Made by a program: the position numbers and the translations under genes. Below the pieces are notes generated by a model, which did not search any database, had not been told where the DNA came from, and saw only the letters and a program-made list of their open reading frames with translations. A DNA stretch of 42,637 nt from the NCBI GenBank assembly GCA_039805565.1, contig JBDLTZ010000138.1, positions 1-42,637 on the forward strand. Reading direction: 5' to 3'. The stretch is from CALJIC01 sp039805565. GTDB lineage: Bacteria > Chloroflexota > Chloroflexia > Chloroflexales > Roseiflexaceae. Positions 34,540-41,407 of the stretch are shown here, one piece after another; within the stretch, counting starts at the first letter, position 1, and every line of letters begins with the position of its first letter.

Positions 34540-34833
34540 ATGCACGCCAAGTTGTTCGTCGGAAATTTGCCCTGGAGCATCGGGGACGCTGAGCTGGAGC
34601 AGCTGTTCGCTCCCCACGCGGAGGTCCAGAGCGCACGCGTGATCACTGACCGCGACACTGGCCGCTCGCGCGGCTTCGGCTTCGTCGAGGTCGAGACGGA
34701 AGACCTCGCCGCGGTGATCCGCGCGGTGGACGGTCGCGAGATCAACGGCCGGCCGCTGCGCGTGAACGAGGCCGAGGATAAGGAACGCGGCGGCTTCGGT
34801 GGCGGGCGACGCCCCCCACGGGACCGCTACTAG
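34540..34833 (+). CDS. Small RRM-type RNA-binding protein, second copy
   Basis: The product (97 residues, equal in length to its neighbour) is one RRM with RNP2 LFVGNLPW (5-12) and RNP1 RGFGFVEV (about 44-51), followed by INGRPLRVNEAEDK and a Gly/Arg tail (GGFGGGRRPPRDRY). It resembles cyanobacterial Rbp proteins more than the first copy does. GGAGGAGAG sits about 8 nt before the ATG. It is followed by a strong hairpin, so the pair probably forms one unit. Confidence 0.92.
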   Translation: MHAKLFVGNLPWSIGDAELEQLFAPHAEVQSARVITDRDTGRSRGFGFVEVETEDLAAVIRAVDGREINGRPLRVNEAEDKERGGFGGGRRPPRDRY

Positions 34834-34857
34834 CGCCAAACGCTGACGGCATCCCCG

Positions 34858-34892
34858 GCGCGCGGGCGAGGGCTATGCTCTCACCCGCGCGC
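34858..34892 (+). terminator. Strong hairpin after the RRM pair
   Basis: GCGCGCGGG (34858-34866) pairs with CCCGCGCGC (34884-34892), and inner GAG with CTC, around GGCTATG-type loop sequence. It lies 25 nt after the stop; only a short T-poor tail follows. Confidence 0.65.
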
Positions 34893-35015
34893 TATCTGTT
34901 GGCGCACCACAGGCCCCTGCTCCTCCCAAAGTCCCTGGACAATGCGCTGCGCGCGTGTCATCATCCCAGCGACCCACACATCCCACGGCAGACAGTTGCG
35001 CGGCGGAGGCGCCCT

Positions 35016-35308
35016 ATGAGCGGCGACCAAGGCATGCCTCAGCAGCCGCAGCGGCTCCCCGAGTCGCTCACGCCCCTCGTCGGGCGCGAGCGCGACGGAC
35101 ACAGGCCAGCTGTTCGCCGAGGCGCTGCGCAACCCGTCGAACCTGGAGCAGGACTGGCTCTGGCTTGCGACGCGGGTGACGCGCGAGAGCGAGCGCCGCT
35201 ACTGACTGGAGCAGGCGCTGTACAAACCCCGAGAGTGAGCTGGCGCACTGCGTGCTCGCGCAGATGCCCCGTGCGGCCAATATGACCCCAGACCCTGCGA
35301 TCATGTGA
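35016..35308 (+). pseudogene. Composite remnant: LuxR/ATPase-regulator start joined to a TPR-like C-terminus
   Basis: An ATG at 35016 with GGAGG 6 nt upstream begins MSGDQGMPQQPQRLPES then LTPLVGRERD, the usual opening of AAA-ATPase LuxR/SARP regulators. Within 90 nt the frame changes to LFAEALRNPSNLEQDWLWLA and TRVTRESERRY, stop TGA (35203-35205), then LEQALY, and after another shift NPESELAHCVLAQMP to TGA 35306-35308. The second part is the WLWL...RRYCLE..L.INPES pattern of Chloroflexi TPR-like proteins, with a nonsense codon where Cys is expected. Different families appear joined, so decay or recombination is likely. The flanks 34893-35015 and 35309-35560 contain no other gene. Confidence 0.5.
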
Positions 35309-35560
35309 CGAGGCTGCCAGTGTGCAGATCACCGCCGCCGTCGGCAGGGCGCTCGCCTCCTCAGGCGAGATGCGCGTGGCGCCAGGTGCCAGCCTGCCGG
35401 CGGAGCGAGGCGGCCGGCGCCAAGACTGGTAGCCTTACGGGGGGGCGAAGGTGCGACGCCGCCTGCCTTCCGTACCCTGTAACGGCACACATCCTGCCTA
35501 CCTGTGATACGAGGAAGCGGCGGATGCGCCGCTCGCAGGTATGGAGGAGGACCCCACGGT
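35309..35560. other. Non-coding stretch with small hairpins
   Basis: No coding-like frame. A perfect 6-bp stem (TCGCCT/AGGCGA around 35348-35364) and further G/C-rich inverted pieces are visible. Probably decayed sequence plus the leader of the next gene. Confidence 0.4.
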
Positions 35561-35902
35561 ATGATGAACCAGAACCAGAACCCGCAGAATGCGGTCTTCG
35601 AAGTGCTGGACTCCGTGCCCAGCCAGGTCTGGTACACCCTCGGCATCGGCACGATCGCGGCATCGGCCCTGTTCCAGGTGACGGGCCAGAAGAATCTCGC
35701 AGACTTCGTCGGCAAGTGGCCACCCACGTTCCTGCTGCTTGGGCTGTACCACAAGCTGCTCCGCCCCAGCCACGAGGATGCGGTGGGCGAGGCGCAGCAC
35801 ATGATGCACAAGGCCAACCAGACCAGCCGTGAGCTGATGGACAAGGCCAACCAGACGATGAACCAGTCCGGCCAGCCGAACCGAACCGGCATGGGCGTCT
35901 AG
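35561..35902 (+). CDS. Small membrane protein of unknown function
   Basis: The product (113 residues) starts MMNQNQNPQNAVFEVLDSVP. It has one membrane-like helix (about 25-43), a second hydrophobic stretch near WPPTFLLLGLYHKLL (about 55-69), and a hydrophilic C-terminal half with repeated helical HMMHKANQTS and LMDKANQTMNQ segments, probably an amphipathic or coiled region in the cytoplasm. GGAGGAGG lies 9-10 nt before the first ATG. I recognise no family. It is isolated between decayed sequence and the complex-I-like genes. Confidence 0.65.
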   Translation: MMNQNQNPQNAVFEVLDSVPSQVWYTLGIGTIAASALFQVTGQKNLADFVGKWPPTFLLLGLYHKLLRPSHEDAVGEAQHMMHKANQTSRELMDKANQTMNQSGQPNRTGMGV

Positions 35903-35962
35903 AACAGAACACCAGGGCCGTCGATTCGGCCAAGAGCTGCGCTCGACGGCACGACAGCTTCA

Positions 35963-36002
35963 CCCCTCTGCCGCCTCCCCGCTGGGAGAGGCCAGGGGGG
36001 TG
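35963..36002. repeat. Loose member of the CCCTCTCCC palindrome family
   Basis: CACCCC and GGGGTG ends enclose further complementary blocks (GCCTCCC with GGGAGAGGC, imperfect). It lies just after the small membrane protein gene and immediately before the promoter at 36028. Confidence 0.45.
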
Positions 36003-36027
36003 ATCGTGTTATGTGATACCACAGGCG

Positions 36028-36056
36028 TTGACACAGAGTCCGCTTCCGGCTATGAT
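36028..36056 (+). promoter_or_regulatory. Sigma70-type promoter for the complex-I-like pair
   Basis: TTGACA (36028-36033), exactly 17 bp, TATGAT (36051-36056). Transcription should begin near 36063, which excludes the upstream in-frame GTG at 36000 as start and supports the ATG at 36096. Confidence 0.8.
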
Positions 36057-36095
36057 CCCGCGGCGGCGCCCTGCCGCCCGCTGCCGGATGGCCCA

Positions 36096-37526
36096 ATGGC
36101 TGCTGTGCGAGACACGAACCTGCGACACGTCGCTCTACCTGGCCTCATGTCCCTGGGGGCGCTGGCGCTGCTGTGGGCCGTGCGCGAGGCGCCGATCGCC
36201 GCGCCGCCGCTCCTCGCCGCGGATGCGCTGGGCGCGTTCTTCGCCCTCGCCGTCTTCGGCGGGCTTACCCTGACGGCCATCACGCTGCCTGAGGGCGAGC
36301 GGCTAGGTTGGCGCCCGCTCGCCGCCGCGATGACACTTGCCGCCGCCTTCCTCACCGCGCTCACGCCCGTCGTGATCGTGTGCTACGCGGCACTCGCGCT
36401 GCTGACCGTGCCGCGCGTCCCCGGACGCTGCCTACCCGCGCCGCGCGACCTGCTCGCGCCCCTGGGAGCCGCGCTGCTCGCCGTCGGCTACGGGATACTG
36501 GCCCTGAGGGGCGCCGTGCGCTACGACGAGCGCGCCGCCGGGGCCGCGCTGGACAGCCTCGTCTTCTGGTTCGTGCTGCTCGCCGCCATCGCGCCGCTGC
36601 TGCCGCTCGGCAGCTCCGAACCCTCCACCGAACGCCCCGCGCTCGCGATCCTCCGCATCGCCTGGCTCTACCCGCTCGTCCGGCTCTACAGCCTCGGCCC
36701 GTGGAACGAGGGGTGGACGCTGGCGACGATCCTCCTTGGGAGCGGCGCCGGGCTCTGGGCGGCCCTCGCCGCGCTGCGGAGCGCCCGCGGGGGGGGCGAT
36801 CTGCTCGTACCCGCGTGCCTCGCGGTGGCCGGCTTCGGACTCAGCACTGGCGCCGGGCTCGCCGCCGGCTGCTACGGCGTGCTCACGTACCTCGTCCTGG
36901 CGGCCGCGAGCGGCGCAAACGAGAGGGATACCACAGCCCACGGCTCACGACCTACGACCCGCGACCTCTCATGGCTCCTGACGCCCGCCGTGCCCTTCGG
37001 CGCCCCATTCGTGGCCACCTGGATGCTTGTGGGCGCCGGGGTAGCAGGCGGTGTCTCGCTGACCGCCGCCGCCGCTTGGCTGGCCGCGCTCCTCGCCGCC
37101 GCGGCGCACCTCGTGGCACCTGTCCCTCGCCCGCCGCGCGCTACACCCACCGCCGCCGCGGCCAGCCTGCTGCTAGGGGTCCTCGCGCCGCTCATCGTCC
37201 TCGTGCTCGTGCAGCCGGTGATCGCGCAGCTCCAGGGCGGACTCAGCGTCTACGGCGACATCAACGTCTGGCCGTGGGTCGGCCTCGCCGCCGTGGACTC
37301 GGCGCGCCGCGGAGTCACCGCCCTCCCGTCGGTGGCCGCCGCCGCGCTGATGCTGGTGCTCTCGGCGCTGGTCTACCTCGGCGCACGCCTGCGCCAGGAG
37401 CTCGCACCGGGCGACGCACCGGGCGACGACGGGCGCGCTGCGCGGCCAGACGGGATCGCAGGGGCGCTGCGCGCGGAGGTCCCGTGGCTCGCGCGAGATG
37501 GGGAGCCTGCCGGTGACGATCGCTGA
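36096..37526 (+). CDS. Divergent complex-I/antiporter-like (NuoL/NuoN family) membrane protein
   Basis: The product (476 residues) is polytopic with about 12-13 helices. ILRIAWLYPLVRLYSLGPWN, the following LATILLGSGAGLWAALAALR and VAGFGLSTGAGLAAGCYGVLTYLVL match in spacing the Proton_antipo_M region of NuoL/NuoN/Mrp/HyfB proteins. The charged Lys/Glu pairs inside helices of true proton pumps are not obvious, so pumping is doubtful. The ATG at 36096 is fixed by the promoter at 36028; GGATGG lies 5 nt upstream. About residues 274-295 come from a heptamer repeat between two helices. It overlaps the next gene by 14 nt. Confidence 0.6.
   Translation: MAAVRDTNLRHVALPGLMSLGALALLWAVREAPIAAPPLLAADALGAFFALAVFGGLTLTAITLPEGERLGWRPLAAAMTLAAAFLTALTPVVIVCYAALALLTVPRVPGRCLPAPRDLLAPLGAALLAVGYGILALRGAVRYDERAAGAALDSLVFWFVLLAAIAPLLPLGSSEPSTERPALAILRIAWLYPLVRLYSLGPWNEGWTLATILLGSGAGLWAALAALRSARGGGDLLVPACLAVAGFGLSTGAGLAAGCYGVLTYLVLAAASGANERDTTAHGSRPTTRDLSWLLTPAVPFGAPFVATWMLVGAGVAGGVSLTAAAAWLAALLAAAAHLVAPVPRPPRATPTAAAASLLLGVLAPLIVLVLVQPVIAQLQGGLSVYGDINVWPWVGLAAVDSARRGVTALPSVAAAALMLVLSALVYLGARLRQELAPGDAPGDDGRAARPDGIAGALRAEVPWLARDGEPAGDDR
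36915..36975. repeat. Heptamer-repeat insertion inside the complex-I-like gene
   Basis: Units CCACAGC, CCACGGC, TCACGAC, CTACGAC, CCGCGAC, CTCTCAT encode a short polar loop (ERDTTAHGSRPTTRD) between two membrane helices, in frame. Same class of insertion as in the O-antigen-ligase-like gene. Confidence 0.75.
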
Positions 37527-38463
37527 GCTGCTCTCGCTCGTGGGGCGCGCGTGGTCGCGCCTGGCGATCTACCCCGGGGGGCTGGCGATAGTGCTGGCCC
37601 TGTGGGCTACTGCGCGTGCGGCAGGGCTTCGCCCCGTCACACGCGGGTTAGGTCGTTTCTTTCGGGGGCCTGCGGCACCCGCACCCCAGCCCGCGCAGCA
37701 GGATCCTTACGCCCCCGCGCCACCCTCCCTGGCCGAGCATACGTCAGGCCTCACGACTCTCGCACTCTCCGCCGTGGCCTTTCCGTGGCTCGCCGTGGCG
37801 CTGCTGCCGCTTCCCTACGCGGCGGGGCTCGGGCGCCCGGTGGACCTCGTAGTGATTCTGGCGCTGCTGGAGTGGCCGCGCCTGCTGGTGACAGCGGCCG
37901 AGCTGCGGGGCGGGCCGCATGAGTCGGCGCGAGGTGTCCGGCGGCTCGCGGCTGCGCTGAACAGCTACCCGCCGCTGGTGCTGGCCGCGCTCGTGCTCGG
38001 TCAGAGCGTCGGGTCGCTCGAGCTCGGCGCGGTCGCCTCCGGCCCCGCGGACGACGCCTCGGCGCTCTCACGTGGGCTGTTCTGGGTCGGCGCCACGGCG
38101 CTGCTGCTGGTGCTCCCGCCGCTGCTGGGAGTCGGGCCGTTCACGGCCGGCGGCGAGCGGCTGGGGGCATTAGAGGGTGGGCTCACGGCGATCGGGCTGC
38201 GGGTGCGCGCGCTGGGCCTCGCGCTGGTGGCGGTGATCCCCTGGCTGGCGCTGCTGCCCGCGGCGCGGGAAGACGGCTCGCCGGCGGTGTGGCTGGCGCC
38301 GCTGCCGCCGCTGGCGATCGGGGCGCTGGTGTGGTGGTTCGACCGCCTCACGCGCGGCCGCGCGCCGCTGCCCTGGGCGCGTGGCTACCTCTGGCTGAGC
38401 GCCGGGCTGCTCGCGGCGCTCGCGGTGGCAGCCGCCGAGGCCCTGCGCCAGCGGCTGGCGTAG
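37513..38463 (+). CDS. Divergent complex-I-like (NuoH/HyfC-related) membrane protein
   Basis: The product (316 residues) has about eight helices. LAIYPGGLAIVLALWA near the start and FPWLAVALLPLPYAAGLG with PVDLVVILALLEWP resemble NuoH/HycD/HyfC subunits in position, but the charged loop motifs that contact the Q module are not conserved. It is likely a membrane subunit working with the NuoL-like partner upstream. I chose GTG 37513 because GGGGAG lies 7 nt upstream; an ATG at 37498 would add five residues. Start overlaps the upstream stop, implying coupled translation. It ends tail to tail with the MtnA-like gene with no gap. No other complex I subunit is in view. Confidence 0.55.
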   Translation: MTIAELLSLVGRAWSRLAIYPGGLAIVLALWATARAAGLRPVTRGLGRFFRGPAAPAPQPAQQDPYAPAPPSLAEHTSGLTTLALSAVAFPWLAVALLPLPYAAGLGRPVDLVVILALLEWPRLLVTAAELRGGPHESARGVRRLAAALNSYPPLVLAALVLGQSVGSLELGAVASGPADDASALSRGLFWVGATALLLVLPPLLGVGPFTAGGERLGALEGGLTAIGLRVRALGLALVAVIPWLALLPAAREDGSPAVWLAPLPPLAIGALVWWFDRLTRGRAPLPWARGYLWLSAGLLAALAVAAAEALRQRLA

Positions 38464-39393
38464 CTACATCAGGGGGATCACGTCCAGCGGCGCATCGCCG
38501 TCGTCGAGGTAGCGCGCGAGCATGGCGGGGCGGTAGGTGCCGCGGCTGGTGACGACGGCGCTAATGAGCGCGGGCGAGGCCGCGTCCCCGGTAAGCGACG
38601 CCGAAGACTCTGCGGCCGGGTCAGGACCCTCGGGGGCCATCGCGTACAGCGGCATGGCCTGCCGGGCGGCCGTGGCGAGCGAGAGCGCGCCAGGGGCCAG
38701 CTCCACCCCACCGTCGAGAGCTGCGCGCCCGGTCTCGGCCAGACAGACGGTCAGGGCTTCGCCCCCGGCGATCTCGGCGAGGGTGACACCGATCTCGCCG
38801 GCGCGCGCGGCAAGCCTGCGGCTGCCCGGGGTATCGGCGAGCTCCTCGGGGATGGAGAGGCGCAGCCTGCGCCCCTGGCCCGCCGCCAGCCGCAGCGTCC
38901 AGAGCAGCGCCCGCCCGCCGATCGGCAGCGCCAGGATACCGTCCTCGTCATCCAGCAGCCCCTCGGCGTGGCGCCCGCAGCGCTCGGCGGCGCGATCTGC
39001 GAGCCGCGCGTACTCCTGCGCCAGCGTCAGCAAGGCCTCCTCGGCATCACGGCCCGCCAGGATTGCGGCGTCGGCTGCGGCCCGCGCGCGCGACAGCACC
39101 GTGCGCGCCGCCGGCGGCAGCGTGGCCCCAAGCCGCTCGGCGGCCTGGATGAGCGCGCCGCGCCGGGCGTCGGTGGGGCGACCCTGCCACGCGCGCGCCG
39201 CCAAGGCCAGGCCGAGGGCCGCGAGGTAGGCCGCCTCATCAGCATCCGCCGACGCCCCACGGGCGAGCGCATCCGCGACTCCCTGCTCGTCGGCCAGCGC
39301 CGTGTGAGCAGGCGCACCCTGACCGCGCCACTCCAGGAGCGTCACAGCCCCGCCGGGCCGGTCATACCGCACAGTGTCGACCAGGCGGATCAC
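38464..39393 (-). CDS. MtnA/eIF2B-alpha-like protein with lost active site
   Basis: The product (309 residues) follows the methylthioribose-1-phosphate isomerase fold from end to end, including EWRGQGAPAHTAL and YLAALGLALAARAW near the start and PALISAVVTSRGTYRP near the end. The catalytic loop ILTHCNTG is ILALPIGG (Cys to Pro157) and the GADRIAANG loop is ETGRAALDG (Asp to Gly223). Isomerase activity is therefore not expected; a ligand-binding or regulatory role is more likely, as in eIF2B alpha relatives. GTG start overlaps the upstream Clp-N gene stop by 4 nt (GTGA), so it is translationally coupled. It is the third gene of a minus-strand operon. Confidence 0.7.
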   Translation of the reverse strand: MIRLVDTVRYDRPGGAVTLLEWRGQGAPAHTALADEQGVADALARGASADADEAAYLAALGLALAARAWQGRPTDARRGALIQAAERLGATLPPAARTVLSRARAAADAAILAGRDAEEALLTLAQEYARLADRAAERCGRHAEGLLDDEDGILALPIGGRALLWTLRLAAGQGRRLRLSIPEELADTPGSRRLAARAGEIGVTLAEIAGGEALTVCLAETGRAALDGGVELAPGALSLATAARQAMPLYAMAPEGPDPAAESSASLTGDAASPALISAVVTSRGTYRPAMLARYLDDGDAPLDVIPLM

Positions 39394-40115
39394 GGCCGCA
39401 CCCGCGCCTGCACGGCCTGCTCCAGCAGCCCGCGCGTGGACGACAGGGTATCCTGGGTGATCTTCAGCAGTTCCTCCAAGTAGCGGTTCTGGCGCTCCAA
39501 CGCCGCGATCCGCTGCTGGGCCTGCTCGAGCTCTGCCTGGAGGCCGCCCATCGGCGGCGGAGCTGATGTCTGCGCCCGCAGCTCGGCCACCGCTGCCTCC
39601 AGCGTCGCCAACCGCTCCTCGACCGTGAGCTTCGGCGCCTGCCGCTCGTGCGGCACGCCGTCGATCGGGTGGCGCAGGTTCACCACCGCCTCCCCCACAC
39701 GCTCCTGCGTGACACCGAGCGACGTCAGCGCACGGGCGCCTGGCGCGTCCACCTCGGCCGCGATCGCCAGGAGCAGGTGCGCCGTGCCGACGCGGCTGTC
39801 GCCAAGCTGATCCGCCTGGGCGTGGGCGCGCTGCAGGAGCCGCTGGACCCGCGGCGTCACCATCACCTGGCCACCTGGCTCCTCCTGGCTCTCGAGTGTC
39901 GGGAGGCGCTCCAGCTCACGCTCCACCAGCTCCACAGCGCGCGTCTGGTCGGCCCCCAGCTCGCGAAGGACGCGCTCAACTGTACCGCCCGTCTGGCGGA
40001 GCAGCGCCAGCAGCAGATGCTCAGCGCCGAGCGCGGGGTTACGACGAGTGCGCATGATCTCGCGGCTGCCCGCGAAGGCCGCCCGAGCGCCGTCCGTGAA
40101 CCGCCCCACGTCCAT
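39390..40115 (-). CDS. Stand-alone Clp N-domain protein with coiled coil
   Basis: The product (241 residues) has two Clp-N repeats (about 5-70 and 85-150: NPALGAEHLLLALLRQ, then RVGTAHLLLAIAAE), the adaptor/substrate-binding domain of ClpA/B/C. There is no AAA+ ATPase module. After them comes a long coiled coil (about 160-225) rich in Leu/Glu/Gln and a short tail. It may act as an adaptor or an anti-adaptor for a Clp ATPase, or simply bind peptides (inference). GGGGA lies about 7 nt before the ATG. Its stop overlaps the GTG of the MtnA-like gene; the membrane protein gene ends 10 nt upstream. Confidence 0.85.
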   Translation of the reverse strand: MDVGRFTDGARAAFAGSREIMRTRRNPALGAEHLLLALLRQTGGTVERVLRELGADQTRAVELVERELERLPTLESQEEPGGQVMVTPRVQRLLQRAHAQADQLGDSRVGTAHLLLAIAAEVDAPGARALTSLGVTQERVGEAVVNLRHPIDGVPHERQAPKLTVEERLATLEAAVAELRAQTSAPPPMGGLQAELEQAQQRIAALERQNRYLEELLKITQDTLSSTRGLLEQAVQARVRP

Positions 40116-40125
40116 ACAGTTTCCC

Positions 40126-40506
40126 CTAGCGATCCAGCCGCAGAAACGTCAGCGCGGCGGCGAGGGCGGCCGCGGCCCCGCCTGCCAGGAGGCTCCAGCG
40201 CCAGTACTCCGCGTCCATCTGCTGGAGCTGGCGTCGGGCGGCGCGCAGGTCGCCCGACGCGAGCCCCTCGATCCCACCGCCTAGCGTGCCGGCAACCTCC
40301 CGCAGGAGCTCCTGCTGCTGCACGAAGAGAGCCGCCGCCCCGACGCCGCGCGCGGCGAGGAAGGCCAGCGCGCCGACGGCAAGGCCTACCGCAAGCGACA
40401 GGCCAACGCGCCGCAGCCAGACCAGGGCCACGAGCGACCGATGACCGGAGACCGAGGGCGGCGGATCCACCCCATTCAGGAGGTCCGGGTGTTGATACTC
40501 GCTCAC
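40126..40506 (-). CDS. Small membrane protein with two predicted helices
   Basis: The product (126 residues from GTG 40506) has a hydrophilic N-terminus (SEYQHPDLLNGVDPPPSV), one membrane helix (about 33-55), a periplasmic-like helical segment of about 45 residues (EVAGTLGGGIEGLASGDLRAA) and a second helix (about 100-120) with a very short basic tail. I recognise no family. I preferred GTG 40506 because AAGGA lies 11 nt upstream; the ATG at 40527 would put MTKDQRP, itself repeat-derived, in front and has no ribosome-binding site. It is the first gene of the operon with the Clp-N and MtnA-like genes. Confidence 0.6.
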   Translation of the reverse strand: MSEYQHPDLLNGVDPPPSVSGHRSLVALVWLRRVGLSLAVGLAVGALAFLAARGVGAAALFVQQQELLREVAGTLGGGIEGLASGDLRAARRQLQQMDAEYWRWSLLAGGAAAALAAALTFLRLDR

Positions 40507-40580
40507 TGGCCGTTGGTCCTTCGTCATCGGTCATTCGTCACTGATGAGCGCTCGTCAGTCGTCGGTCGTCGGTTGTCACA
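40507..40580. repeat. Heptamer array at the head of the Clp-N operon
   Basis: Plus-strand units TTGGTCC, TTCGTCA, TCGGTCA, TTCGTCA, CTGATGA, TCAGTCG, TCGGTCG, TCGGTTG occupy the whole gap between the NUDIX gene's stop and the membrane protein gene. On the minus strand they provide the AAGGA that may serve as ribosome-binding site. Confidence 0.8.
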
Positions 40581-41160
40581 GGTCCCCGAGCGCCTCATAC
40601 ACCACCCGGTGCGCCACGGCCCGGAAGCGGCCCCAGTCGCGCCAGCGCCCCTCGATCTCCGGGTGGTACTCATCGGGCACTTCCTCAAGGGTCTGCGCCA
40701 GCGCCGGCAGCTCCTCCGGCAGGAGCTCGCGGAAAGCTGCGATCTGCTCGGCCTCGTCCTGGACGCCGAGCACGCCGCCGGTCTCATCGAGCAGGAAGGC
40801 GAATGTGGCGAAGTGCAGCTCCTGGTAGCGGTACTCGACCACCGCCAGGAAATGGCGCACTGCCACGTCGAGCCCGGTCTCCTCCGCCACTTCGCGCGCC
40901 AGGGCCGCCTCGATCGACTCGCCGTGGCCGACGCCGCCGGTGAGCAGGCGGAACGCACCGGGGGGGTAGAAGGTCTTGATCGCCGTCAGGAGGCGCCCGT
41001 TCGGCCGGCGCAGCACCATGCACACCTCGCCGAAGCGGTCGCTCTTGCCGATCGGGCTGAAGGGCGACCCCTCAAGCGTCACCGCGACCCGACGCGGCTG
41101 GCCGTAGCGCTCGGCCAGGGCGGCGATCTCGGCCTCGACTGTCTCGCTCAGTGCGGTCAT
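40576..41160 (-). CDS. NUDIX hydrolase
   Basis: The product (194 residues) has a canonical Nudix box, GGVGHGESIEAALAREVAEE with TGL, residues 75-97 (Glu81, Arg89, Glu90, Glu93, Glu94 hold Mg2+). It hydrolyses nucleoside diphosphates linked to another group; the substrate is unknown. RRPNGRLLTAIKTFYPPGAFRLLT before the box and the YQELHFATFAFLL strand after it are ordinary for the fold. The C-terminal 45 residues are helical and may be a separate cap. I chose ATG 41160 (AGGA 8 nt upstream); the frame stays open 24 residues further with no such site. It stops beside the heptamer array. Confidence 0.9.
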   Translation of the reverse strand: MTALSETVEAEIAALAERYGQPRRVAVTLEGSPFSPIGKSDRFGEVCMVLRRPNGRLLTAIKTFYPPGAFRLLTGGVGHGESIEAALAREVAEETGLDVAVRHFLAVVEYRYQELHFATFAFLLDETGGVLGVQDEAEQIAAFRELLPEELPALAQTLEEVPDEYHPEIEGRWRDWGRFRAVAHRVVYEALGDL

Positions 41161-41407
41161 AGAGCAATCCTGCTGGGTAGAGAAAGCTAGGGAAGGTTTT
41201 TCACGGGGGTTGCACCCCGCCCCGCTCTGCACTCAGGCGCGACGTACAGCTGCTCCAGAAAAGCGCGGCGCAGCCCGACTACCGGACTGCGCCATTCTAT
41301 ACCATGTTGCAGGCTGCGCGCTGCGCCCGTATGACGGAGAGCACAAGCGTCGATCACGTTTGTTCGTCGTAGAGCGCATCCGGATGCCGGGAGTGTCAGC
41401 CTTCAGC
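41161..41407. other. Intergenic leader with TTTTTCACGGGGG element
   Basis: The 247-nt gap between the NUDIX start and the end of the dehydrogenase gene has no gene. At 41191-41220 it carries GGTTTTTCACGGGGGT-type sequence closely matching 26321-26350 in front of era. A minus-strand TATAGA with TGG before it (about 41300) may be an extended -10 for the NUDIX gene. Near 41398-41410 one GTCAGCC-TTCAGCC heptamer pair is visible. Confidence 0.5.

Noticed and set aside
36000..36095. Upstream GTG start (36000) for the complex-I-like gene
   Set aside because: It lies before and inside the predicted promoter (36028-36056), so it would not be transcribed from it.
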